The translations under genes were made by a program, and so were the position numbers. This document shows positions 1 to 4,998 of a DNA stretch of 7,180 nt, one piece after another (position 1 is the first letter of the stretch; each line of letters starts with the position of its first letter). The notes under the pieces were generated by a model. It saw only the letters and a list, made by a program, of their open reading frames with translations, did not search any database and was not told the origin of the DNA. Origin of the DNA: an uncultured Asticcacaulis sp. (GTDB lineage: Bacteria > Pseudomonadota > Alphaproteobacteria > Caulobacterales > Caulobacteraceae); the NCBI GenBank assembly GCA_946480525.1, contig CAMLLA010000214.1:1-7180 (forward strand), given 5' to 3'.

Positions 1-762
1 GCTGGCGCCGGCAATGCCGGCACCGATGACGGCGATGCGACGGGCGTCAGGCTGGGGTGCAAAGGCGCCCGGGAAGACGGCTTCCAGACGTTCACGTTTG
101 CGGCCGAAGCCTGGCCGCTTTTCGACGGAAAACCCGGCGGCTTGCAAGCCGCGCCGGACGAAGCCCGCGACAGTGAAGGTCGCGAGCCGGGCGCCGGGCC
201 GCGCCCTGGCGGCAATGCCTTGAAAGACGTCTTCCGCCCACATATCCGGATTAAGGGCCGGCGAAAACCCGTCGAGAAATATGGCGTTGGCGGAGCCCGC
301 CCAGGCGGACAAGGCTTCACGCACGTCCATCAGGGCGACCGTCAGGCTGATTCCCCACTGCGGAAAGTCCATATGATGAAAGCCGTGGCGGGGCATTGGC
401 CACTGCGCCAGCAATGCGTCACGAAACCCGTCCAGTTCCGGCCAGTTGGACAAGGCCGCGCCGGCGGCTTCGGCTGACATAAGGAAGCCTTCGACGGAAA
501 ATATATGAAGGTGGCCGCCGACGGGGCGTGTCGCGGTCCAGAGCTGCATCAGCGCCGCGATATTCAGGCCTGTGCCCAGTCCCAGTTCCAGAACGCTGAA
601 CGATCCGCCGCCTTGCCAGGCCTCGGGGAGATGACATCCCTGGAGGAAGACGGCGCGTGATTCAGCCAGGCCGTCCTGAGGAGAATAATAGATATCGCCA
701 AAGCGCGCCGACCGGGGCGTGCCGTCTTCGGCGAAATAGAGCTGAGGGTCGTTGTCGGACAT
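1..762 (-). CDS. mnmC: MnmC, bifunctional tRNA mnm5s2U34 biosynthesis enzyme (3' end cut by window edge)
   Basis: The reading frame stays open for 254 codons from an ATG at 762 to the left edge, so only the N-terminal methyltransferase domain and the first residues of the oxidoreductase domain are present. MnmC finishes mnm5(s2)U34 in the wobble position of several tRNAs: its C-terminal FAD domain converts cmnm5 to nm5, and its N-terminal SAM domain methylates nm5 to mnm5. Seen here: N-terminal FGDIYYSPQDGLAESRAVFL (21-40), SAM-binding LELGLGTGLN (58-67), the family signature FLDGFSPALNPDMW (162-175) with the probable catalytic Asp164, and GFGRKRE (218-224). IAVIGAGIAGAS (243-254) is the start of the FAD Rossmann fold, so the protein is the fused two-domain form. 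No strong Shine-Dalgarno precedes the ATG, but the N-terminus matches the family start. The lipoprotein terminator at 808-842 lies just upstream and separates it from the genes to the right. Confidence 0.95.
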   Translation of the reverse strand, partial: MSDNDPQLYFAEDGTPRSARFGDIYYSPQDGLAESRAVFLQGCHLPEAWQGGGSFSVLELGLGTGLNIAALMQLWTATRPVGGHLHIFSVEGFLMSAEAAGAALSNWPELDGFRDALLAQWPMPRHGFHHMDFPQWGISLTVALMDVREALSAWAGSANAIFLDGFSPALNPDMWAEDVFQGIAARARPGARLATFTVAGFVRRGLQAAGFSVEKRPGFGRKRERLEAVFPGAFAPQPDARRIAVIGAGIAGAS

Positions 763-807
763 GGATGAGCGATAGCAAACGCCCCGCCGAACCACAACAA
801 AGCGCAT

Positions 808-842
808 AAAAACAAAAGGGCCGCGCGATGATCGCGCAGCCC
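808..842 (-). terminator. Rho-independent terminator of the first lipoprotein gene
   Basis: Read on the minus strand, an 11-bp stem (GGGCTGCGCGA / TCGCGCGGCCC, one G-U wobble) with a 3-nt loop is followed by TTTTGTTTTT. It lies about 33 nt past the stop of the lipoprotein gene at 875. A smaller GCCCG/CGGGC hairpin lies between stop and terminator (857-868). The hairpin has a near-identical partner at 1532-1566, as part of the duplicated cassette. Confidence 0.88.
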
Positions 843-874
843 TTCGTCAAACCATTGCCCGTGCGGGCGAATGA

Positions 875-1099
875 TTAGTGAGCAGCAGCCGGAGCAGCTT
901 CGGCGGCAGCCGGCGAAGCCGACGTGTCGGCAGCCGGAGCGGCTTCCGAAGCCGAAGCGTCGACCGGAGCCATTTCGGCCGGAGCGGCTTCAGCCGAGGC
1001 AGCGGCTTCTTCAGCGGGCTTCGGCTGGCAAGCGGCAACCGACAGAGCGGCAACGGCGGCGGCGGCAATCAGGGCCGAGCGAACGATTTTGGAGGTCAT
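875..1099 (-). CDS. Small Ala-rich lipoprotein, copy 1
   Basis: This is a 74-residue predicted lipoprotein of unknown function. The N-terminus MTSKIVRSALIAAAAVAALS is a basic n-region plus hydrophobic core, followed by a lipobox VAAC with the acylated Cys at residue 24. Gln at +2 would predict outer-membrane sorting if the Lol rule applies. The mature part is about 50 residues of Ala/Glu/Pro/Ser low-complexity sequence (repeated ASEAAP and ASPAAAEA units) with no recognisable domain, ending in Ala-His. An in-frame start 22 codons further upstream is possible, but ATG 1099 is preferred: it begins the signal peptide, has AAGGGA about 10 nt upstream, and is conserved in the second copy. It is nearly identical to the 1599-1823 product; the first 30 residues match exactly. 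Its own terminator follows. A structural or periplasm-spanning role is possible but not shown. Confidence 0.8.
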   Translation of the reverse strand: MTSKIVRSALIAAAAVAALSVAACQPKPAEEAAASAEAAPAEMAPVDASASEAAPAADTSASPAAAEAAPAAAH

Positions 1100-1234
1100 G
1101 GATCCAGATCCCTTGTTTCTAACGTTAGGTATGCAAAGCGTGACTGTCGCCACGCGAAGACTCATACCTCAAACTGACGCAATCACAAAGTCCTCGATGC
1201 CGCCCCTTATGAACACAAATGCACATAACGTGCT

Positions 1235-1513
1235 TCAGTGCGCCGGTGGGTGGTCCGCCGCCGGCGCAACCGACGAAGCTGAGGCACTTGAAGACACTGC
1301 GGATGAAGGCGCCGCGGCGGGCGCTTCCAGGGCTGTTGGCGACGCCGCCATCGCCGCGGCAATAGCCGCCTGTGCATCCTGATCCGCTGTGGGATCGCCA
1401 TTTGGCACATGGCCCTCTTCCGCAACCGGTTCTTCATGCGCCTCTTCCTTGGAACAGGCGGTGGCGGCCAGCAGGCAGGCCAGGACGGTGGCGGCGATTC
1501 GAATGGTTTTCAT
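1235..1513 (-). CDS. Small Ala-rich lipoprotein between the two cassette copies
   Basis: This is a 92-residue predicted lipoprotein that I cannot assign to a named family. MKTIRIAATVLACLLAATAC is a signal peptide with the acylated Cys at residue 20 (box ATAC, with Ala rather than the usual Leu at -3) and Ser at +2. The mature protein starts with an acidic segment (SKEEAHEEPVAEEG, 21-34), then becomes Ala/Ser/Pro-rich and ends PPAH. The architecture and the final Ala-His match its two neighbours, but the DNA is not clearly repeated, so it is at best a distant paralogue. A GTG start six codons upstream is possible. Neither start has a good Shine-Dalgarno, and the terminator of the upstream gene (1532-1566) lies about 20 nt before it, so its promoter must overlap that region or it depends on read-through. 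I see no terminator between its stop and the gene starting at 1099, so those two may be co-transcribed. Confidence 0.7.
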   Translation of the reverse strand: MKTIRIAATVLACLLAATACSKEEAHEEPVAEEGHVPNGDPTADQDAQAAIAAAMAASPTALEAPAAAPSSAVSSSASASSVAPAADHPPAH

Positions 1514-1531
1514 GGAAATGGGTCTTAGCAC

Positions 1532-1566
1532 AAAAACAAAAGGGCTGCGCGATCGTCGCGCAGCCC
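1532..1566 (-). terminator. Rho-independent terminator of the second lipoprotein copy
   Basis: On the minus strand a perfect 11-bp stem (GGGCTGCGCGA / TCGCGCAGCCC) with a 3-nt loop is followed by TTTTGTTTTT. It is the duplicate of the hairpin at 808-842; the wobble pair there is a Watson-Crick pair here. It should end the 1599-1823 transcript just before the 1235-1513 gene. Confidence 0.88.
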
Positions 1567-1598
1567 TTCGTCAAACCATTGCCCGTAGGGGCGAATGA

Positions 1599-1823
1599 TT
1601 AGTGAGCAGCCGGAGCAGCCGAAGCTTCAGCAGCGGCCGGCGAAGCCGAAGCATCAGCAGCCGGAGCGGCTTCCGAAGCCGAAGCGTCGACCGGAGCAGC
1701 TTCCGTCGGAGCTTCAGCCGAAGCAGCGTCGGTTTCAGCCGGCTTCGGCTGGCAAGCGGCAACCGACAGAGCGGCGACGGCGGCGGCGGCGATCAGGGCC
1801 GAGCGAACGATTTTGGAGGTCAT
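1599..1823 (-). CDS. Small Ala-rich lipoprotein, copy 2
   Basis: This 74-residue predicted lipoprotein is the paralogue of the 875-1099 product. Residues 1-30, covering the signal peptide, lipobox VAAC with Cys24 and the mature start QPKPAE, are identical. The Ala/Glu/Pro/Ser tail differs at a few positions, with one residue fewer before PVDASASEAAPAAD and one more near the end, again finishing Ala-Ala-His. ATG 1823 is chosen because it starts the signal peptide and has AAAGGA about 10 nt upstream; a longer in-frame form would run to 1859. The retained reading frame, with in-frame indels only, suggests both copies are under selection. The upstream DNA, a palindrome-rich gap, is unrelated to that of copy 1, so regulation may have diverged. 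Function is unknown. Confidence 0.8.
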   Translation of the reverse strand: MTSKIVRSALIAAAAVAALSVAACQPKPAETDAASAEAPTEAAPVDASASEAAPAADASASPAAAEASAAPAAH

Positions 1824-1926
1824 GGATCCAGATCCTTTGTTTCTAACGTTAGAGGGCAAGGAGCTGTAAACCTTGGCCCACGCACAAACACATATCCAAA
1901 ACGCTTGAGTCTCGCAAGAGGGTATT

Positions 1927-1960
1927 TCACAATTATGTGATCACCGTTTGCAACAAACGG
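1927..1960. promoter_or_regulatory. Cluster of three overlapping or adjacent palindromes upstream of a lipoprotein gene
   Basis: Three dyads sit in 34 bp: TCACA-ATTA-TGTGA (1927-1940), GTGATCAC (1937-1944), and CCGTTTG-CAA-CAAACGG (1944-1960, perfect 7-bp arms). They lie 104-137 bp upstream of the ATG at 1823. The first resembles a CRP-class half-site pair, but in the opposite order (TCACA...TGTGA rather than TGTGA...TCACA), so it is not a standard CRP site. An operator or a DNA hairpin is possible; the regulator is unknown. Confidence 0.4.
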
Positions 1961-1983
1961 GATATATTTCGTCAAATAGGATG

Positions 1984-2003
1984 AAAAAGTGCGCGAAACG
2001 CGC
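1984..2003 (-). terminator. Possible motA terminator
   Basis: On the minus strand the short GC stem GCGCG-TTT-CGCGC is followed by ACTTTTTC. It is about 165 nt past the motA stop and directly follows the larger stem-loop at 2019-2046. Five base pairs is short for a terminator, but the stem is all G-C and is followed by five U. No better candidate lies between motA and this point. Confidence 0.35.
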
Positions 2004-2018
2004 GCGCTTAGCGGCTTA

Positions 2019-2046
2019 TGCGGCGAAACGTTCCACATTCGCCGCA
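2019..2046 (-). other. Perfect 9-bp stem-loop in the motA 3' region
   Basis: TGCGGCGAA (2019-2027) and TTCGCCGCA (2038-2046) are perfect inverted repeats with a 10-nt loop. No U-tract follows directly, so alone it is not a classical terminator. It may act with the shorter hairpin at 1984-2003 or protect the motA mRNA 3' end. A third, bulged stem (TTGAA-A-CC / GGTTCAA) lies at 2051-2069. Confidence 0.4.
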
Positions 2047-2166
2047 GCATTTGAAACCGCCCGGTTCAAATCACGCCATCCGCATATACCGGCTGGCGGC
2101 CTTTGCTACGCGGATAATGAACGGACACGGGTTAACAAATCCTGTATCGATTCGGTCCGTCGAATA

Positions 2167-3039
2167 TTACGCCGCTTCGTTCGGTATATTGTTGAGCGCT
2201 TCTTCCATCTCGGCGAACGACGGCTGCGATACGGACGGAATGCTGCCACGGCCGATTTCGACGGAAATCTGCGCGGCGTTGCCGTGCAGGTGGGCAACCA
2301 GGACCGATTGGATGATCTTATAAAACGCGCCCTCCTCCTCAAGCACACCCGACATGCGCGACGCAAACGGACCGGCCAGACCGTAGGCCAGCAGAACGCC
2401 CAGGAACGTACCGACAAGCGCGCCGCCGATCATACCGCCCAGGATTTCCGGCGGCTCGGTGATCGAGCCCATGGTCTTGACGACGCCCATAACGGCGACG
2501 ACGATGCCCAGCGCCGGAAAGGCGTCGGCCAGGCTTTGCATCGCATGCGCGGGGTGCAGGGCTTCGTGGTGGTGCTTTTCGAGCTGCTTTTCCATGGCGT
2601 CTTCGACCTGATGCGGATCTTCGAGGTTCATGGTCATCATGCGCAGGGTGTCGCAGATGAAGTCGATGGCGAAGTGATCCTTCATGATCTTGGGAAAACG
2701 CGTGAAGATCGTCGAATCATGCGGCTTTTCGATGTGGCTTTCCAGGGCGATGACGCCCTTGGACTTCATGGTCTTGGTCAGCAGGAACAGCAGGGACAGC
2801 AGGTCGCGATAGTCCGACGCCTTCCACTTGGCGCCGCCGAACACTTTGCCCATCCCGCTGCCCATGCCCTTCAGGGTCGTCAGGTCGTTGGAAATCAAGG
2901 CGGCCCCGGCCGCGGCTCCGCCGATCCCCATCAGTTCGAACGGCAGGGAGTGCAGAATGGGCGCCATACTGCCACCCGACAACAGATAGCTGCCGAACAC
3001 CATGGCGAACAGAACGACGATACCGATGATCTGGAACAT
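2167..3039 (-). CDS. motA: Flagellar motor stator protein MotA
   Basis: The product is 290 residues, typical for MotA. With MotB it forms the inner-membrane proton-driven stator that turns the flagellar rotor. Four membrane segments are visible: about 1-20 (MFQIIGIVVLFAMVFGSYLL), 34-50, 172-190 and 203-225. A large cytoplasmic loop lies between the second and third. Pro175 in FPALGIVVAVMGVV and Pro224 in LAGPF correspond to the two conserved prolines known as P173 and P222 in E. coli. Glu100 in GVIALESHIEKP aligns with the rotor-contacting Glu of the loop. The C-terminus is cytoplasmic and acidic. There is no clear Shine-Dalgarno before ATG 3039, but the start is fixed by the family N-terminus. 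No motB is adjacent: upstream lies a transglycosylase gene and downstream a lipoprotein. As I recall, motA and motB are also unlinked in Caulobacter. Confidence 0.96.
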   Translation of the reverse strand: MFQIIGIVVLFAMVFGSYLLSGGSMAPILHSLPFELMGIGGAAAGAALISNDLTTLKGMGSGMGKVFGGAKWKASDYRDLLSLLFLLTKTMKSKGVIALESHIEKPHDSTIFTRFPKIMKDHFAIDFICDTLRMMTMNLEDPHQVEDAMEKQLEKHHHEALHPAHAMQSLADAFPALGIVVAVMGVVKTMGSITEPPEILGGMIGGALVGTFLGVLLAYGLAGPFASRMSGVLEEEGAFYKIIQSVLVAHLHGNAAQISVEIGRGSIPSVSQPSFAEMEEALNNIPNEAA

Positions 3040-3059
3040 TCAGACACACACCCAAGCCT

Positions 3060-3086
3060 ATTATTCAGGCGCACTATGGGTGTTAA
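3060..3086 (-). promoter_or_regulatory. Candidate motA promoter
   Basis: On the minus strand TTAACA (3081-3086, 5/6 to TTGACA) is followed after 15 nt by AATAAT (3060-3065, 5/6 to TATAAT), or after 17 nt by the weaker TAATAG. The -10 ends about 20 nt before the motA ATG, so the leader would be very short. A TTAA-N3-TTAA element (3083-3093) overlaps the -35. It was judged by eye only. Confidence 0.3.
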
Positions 3087-3166
3087 TCATTAAGACACGG
3101 TTTCCCGCGCCCGCGGCTTAACCCTCTTTTTTAAGAAGTGAGCGGCGCCGCACGCTTTTGATGCGT

Positions 3167-4516
3167 TTAGCTGGGACGCGCCGCCGGTGTTCCGCCCTGC
3201 ATCACGACAAAACGATTGGCCAGGTCGAAGCTCAGATAACCGTCCGCCACCTCGTTGTTCGCCTTTTGCCATTCGCGAATCGCCTGGCGCGTGCCGACGC
3301 CGATGACGCCGTCGATCGTTCCCGGGTTGAAGCCCGCCGCTTTCAGGGCTTCCTGGGTCTTCAGTCTCTGATCGAGGCTGAGCGGCGGCTCGACCGGCCA
3401 CGGCGTGACCGTCTGCTCCTTGCCGCAGACGCCGTCGGCAATCAGGCCGACCGCCAGGGCGTAGGAGGTCGAGTTGTTATACTTACGAATGACGTAGTGA
3501 TTCGGCAGCGCCATGAAGGCCGGACCATTGGCGCCGGACGGCAACAGGATGACACCGTTTTCGTTCAGTTCTTCGGGACGGAAATATCCGCCATCGGCGC
3601 GCTTCACGCCCAGGGCCTGCCAGTCGGCCGGTGTCTTCGTCTTTTCGGTTTCCGCCAGATAGTAGTCGAAACCCTGCGGCAGGATGACTTCGACCGCCCA
3701 TTCTTGCCGGGCTTTCCAGCCTTCCCTGGCCAGAAGGTTCGCGCTGGACGCCAGGGCATCCGAATCGGACGCCCAGATGTCGACGATCCCGTCACCATCT
3801 CCATCGGCGCCCAGCCTGAGGTAGCTGTCGGGCATGAACTGAGTCTGTCCCATGGCTCCCGCCCACGATCCTTTGAGACGCTCACGCGGAATCTTGTGGT
3901 CGCGCAGGATCGTCAGGGCGGCGATAAGCTGATCCTCCGCCCAGACGCGGCGGCGGCCGTCAAAGGCCAGGGTCGCCAGCGCAGCCAGCACGTCCGTGCT
4001 GCCCTGGACGCGCCCCAGATCGCTTTCCATCGACCAGATGCCCCCCAGCAGGCATTTCGGCACGCCGTATTTCGCCTCGATGGCCGGCACATTGGGGTTG
4101 GCCTCGATTTTGGCGCGCGCCGCGGCTGACCGCGTCGGCGACACGGCCTGGCGTATATAGCTTGAGGCCGGCTTGGAGAACTCGGGCTGCTGGTTGTCGG
4201 CGGTTTTCACGCTTTGCAATGGCTGAACACCATCGAGCGCCGCCGTGACAAAGCCCGTGTCGAAGCCGCGCATGACGGCCTTCTTGATAAAGTCCTGCTT
4301 CCAGGCGTCGAAGTCCGCATAGGCGGTGATAGGAACGGGATTGGCCGCCTGGGGCGCAGGCGTCGCCGCCGGCGCATTGGTGGTCGGCGCATTGGTGTCG
4401 CCATGTTGCGGAACCGGTGTGCTGGCCGTCGGCGCGGTCGATGGCGCAGGCGTCTGCTGGCCGGTGCTGGCGCAAGCGGTCAGAACAGCGAACAGGCTCA
4501 GGGCGCGAAACCGCAT
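3167..4516 (-). CDS. MltB-type lytic murein transglycosylase, lipoprotein with peptidoglycan-binding domain
   Basis: This is a 449-residue envelope enzyme predicted to cleave the MurNAc-GlcNAc bond of peptidoglycan without hydrolysis, leaving 1,6-anhydroMurNAc ends (family 103, SLT_2 domain). It has a short signal peptide with lipobox LTAC (Cys15) and Ala at +2. A Pro/Ala/Thr-rich linker (about 20-62) probably spans from the membrane. The catalytic domain covers about 66-370: GIWSMESDLGR places the catalytic Glu at 164, and SWAGAMGQTQFMPDSYLR (217-234) then GDGDGIVDIW (239-248) are family hallmarks. A C-terminal PG_binding_1 domain follows (about 383-435, TQEALKAAGFNPGTIDGVIG then TRQAIREWQ). 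ATG 4516 is chosen over an upstream start at 4558 because it begins the signal peptide and has a strong Shine-Dalgarno. It is probably monocistronic; the next gene, motA, has its own candidate promoter. No clear terminator follows. Confidence 0.95.
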   Translation of the reverse strand: MRFRALSLFAVLTACASTGQQTPAPSTAPTASTPVPQHGDTNAPTTNAPAATPAPQAANPVPITAYADFDAWKQDFIKKAVMRGFDTGFVTAALDGVQPLQSVKTADNQQPEFSKPASSYIRQAVSPTRSAAARAKIEANPNVPAIEAKYGVPKCLLGGIWSMESDLGRVQGSTDVLAALATLAFDGRRRVWAEDQLIAALTILRDHKIPRERLKGSWAGAMGQTQFMPDSYLRLGADGDGDGIVDIWASDSDALASSANLLAREGWKARQEWAVEVILPQGFDYYLAETEKTKTPADWQALGVKRADGGYFRPEELNENGVILLPSGANGPAFMALPNHYVIRKYNNSTSYALAVGLIADGVCGKEQTVTPWPVEPPLSLDQRLKTQEALKAAGFNPGTIDGVIGVGTRQAIREWQKANNEVADGYLSFDLANRFVVMQGGTPAARPS

Positions 4517-4522
4517 TTGTAA

Positions 4523-4531
4523 TCTCCTCCC
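4523..4531 (-). promoter_or_regulatory. Strong ribosome binding site deciding the transglycosylase start
   Basis: On the minus strand GGGAGGAGA lies with its GGAGG core 9 nt before ATG 4516. The longer reading frame starting at 4558 would put this site inside the coding region, so 4516 is the better start. Confidence 0.8.
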
Positions 4532-4638
4532 GGCATTATGAAACCGGCCTGCCCGCATCTTAAGCCGACATTCAAATAACTTCCAACCGCGAAAGCTTAT
4601 TGATCACGAGAAATCTGGCCGGGGTAAGGCAAAACCCG

Positions 4639-4667
4639 TTGACAAGCTGCGCGCCCTCCCATAGATA
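4639..4667 (+). promoter_or_regulatory. Candidate rpmJ promoter
   Basis: A perfect TTGACA (4639-4644) is followed after 17 nt by TAGATA (4662-4667, imperfect -10). It would give a leader of about 95 nt before rpmJ containing CAACC-GGTC-GGTTG (4695-4708) and the 10-bp palindrome ATGCGCGCAT (4712-4721). Whether the leader structures matter is unknown. Confidence 0.5.
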
Positions 4668-4767
4668 CCGCGCCTCTATTGGCGGGCGACAGCGCAACCG
4701 GTCGGTTGGCGATGCGCGCATGCCGGTTTAAGTTTCAACGCCTAATACAAAGACCAGGTGAAAACCA

Positions 4768-4893
4768 ATGAAAGTCCGTAGCTCGCTCAAGTCGCTGAAA
4801 GGTCGCCATCGCGACTGCAAGATCGTGCGCCGCAAGGGCATCGTCTATGTGATCAACAAGACGGACCCGCGCTTCAAGGCGAAGCAGGGCTAA
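4768..4893 (+). CDS. rpmJ: 50S ribosomal protein L36 (zinc-less type)
   Basis: The product is 41 residues: [20 protein letters not shown] through [12 protein letters not shown]. This is the smallest protein of the large ribosomal subunit, binding 23S rRNA near the peptidyltransferase region. It matches the longer 'type B' form usual in alphaproteobacteria, which lacks the three-Cys/one-His zinc ribbon of classical L36; only one Cys (17) remains here. AGGTG lies 7-8 nt before the ATG. It is transcribed alone, from the candidate promoter at 4639 to the strong terminator at 4937-4973, and not within the large ribosomal operons, which is normal for this form. Paralogues of this type are called ykgO in enterics. 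Confidence 0.97.
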   Translation: MKVRSSLKSLKGRHRDCKIVRRKGIVYVINKTDPRFKAKQG

Positions 4894-4905
4894 TCCAGGT
4901 CTATA

Positions 4906-4923
4906 AAGACGCTCAGGCGTCTT
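4906..4923 (+). other. Short hairpin after rpmJ
   Basis: AAGACGC-TCAG-GCGTCTT is a perfect 7-bp stem with a 4-nt loop, 12 nt past the rpmJ stop. There is no U-tract after it, so it is not the main terminator. It may stabilise the very short rpmJ mRNA 3' end ahead of the strong terminator. Confidence 0.5.
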
Positions 4924-4936
4924 GATCCTGTCATCG

Positions 4937-4973
4937 AAAAACGCTTAAAGCGATCGCGCTTTAAGCGTTTTTT
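4937..4973 (+). terminator. Strong rho-independent terminator of rpmJ (16-bp perfect stem)
   Basis: The left arm at 4937-4952 and right arm at 4957-4972 pair perfectly over 16 bp around an ATCG loop. The inner part is CGCTTAAAGCG / CGCTTTAAGCG, and outer A5/T5 tracts give six T on the plus strand. Because the arms begin with A5 it could also terminate on the minus strand. The HAD gene starts only 26 bp after it. Confidence 0.95.
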
Positions 4974-4998
4974 CGTGCCTGCCGCCCCGGAGATCGCC

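Larger units (their letters stand above)
804..1128 (-). repeat. Copy 1 of a ~325-bp duplicated lipoprotein cassette
   Basis: This segment lines up with 1528-1852 at a constant offset of 724 bp. The similarity covers the terminator, 3' UTR, whole coding sequence, ribosome binding site and about 29 bp upstream of the start (including the 8-bp palindrome TAACGTTA at 1120-1127). It stops abruptly at 1128/1852 and around 804/1528. The two copies are in direct orientation and are separated by about 400 bp holding a third lipoprotein gene. No transposase or flanking inverted repeats were seen. Confidence 0.9.
1528..1852 (-). repeat. Copy 2 of the ~325-bp duplicated lipoprotein cassette
   Basis: This is the direct-repeat partner of 804-1128 at a uniform 724-bp offset. 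The coding parts differ by scattered substitutions and by two single-codon length changes that cancel, so both genes are 225 bp. Immediately outside the repeat the sequences are unrelated, so the two copies probably have different promoters. Confidence 0.9.
1853..2166. other. Structured intergenic region between motA and the lipoprotein genes
   Basis: This stretch of just over 300 bp has no gene I can support. It is more AT-rich than its neighbours. Two kinds of structure are visible: a tight palindrome cluster (1927-1960) that could control the lipoprotein gene starting at 1823, and several stem-loops between 1984 and 2070 that would lie in the 3' UTR of a motA transcript. A possible but weak minus-strand promoter, TTGCGA with TATGTG 17 nt later, lies around 1887-1915. 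The reading frames crossing it have poor codon usage. Confidence 0.6.

Noticed and set aside
924..1382. A plus-strand Ala-rich frame of 152 codons across two lipoprotein genes
   Set aside because: It is the complement of Ala/Ser/Pro codon repeats. It crosses the gap between two genes and lacks a ribosome site, while the minus-strand frames have signal peptides.
875..1823. Repetitive block considered as a CRISPR array or mobile element
   Set aside because: There are only two copies of about 325 bp, explained by gene duplication. There are no spacers of uniform length, no transposase and no terminal inverted repeats.
1820..2050. A 76-codon minus-strand frame ending in an ATGA overlap with the lipoprotein start at 1823
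   Set aside because: The overlap results only from ATG being followed by A. Codon use is unlike the neighbours (AGA, ATA, CTA, AGG, TTA), there is no ribosome site, and it runs through the palindrome cluster and the stem-loops.
2051..2074. GGTTCAAATC, resembling a tRNA T-loop or a tRNA-derived attachment site
   Set aside because: The flanking bases do not form a T-stem, there is no acceptor or anticodon arm nearby, and no integrase was seen.
2121..2160. ACGGAC/GTCCGT inverted repeat just past the motA stop as a terminator
   Set aside because: There are 28 nt between 6-bp arms, the inner pairing contains a mismatch, and no U-tract follows.
1948..3093. A 381-codon plus-strand open frame
   Set aside because: It is antisense to motA over nearly its whole length; the motA strand has clear family motifs and this one has none.
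3118..3134. TTAA-N9-TTAA, and TTAA-N3-TTAA at 3083-3093, as CtrA sites
   Set aside because: The CtrA consensus needs a 7-bp spacer (TTAA-N7-TTAA); these are 9 and 3.
3142..3151. GCGGCGCCGC palindrome after the transglycosylase gene as a terminator
   Set aside because: It is a perfect palindrome with no loop and no U-tract; such GC palindromes are common by chance in this base composition.
3158..4129. A 323-codon plus-strand open frame
   Set aside because: It is antisense to the transglycosylase catalytic and peptidoglycan-binding domains; Arg/Gly-rich with no domain, a typical shadow in GC-rich DNA.
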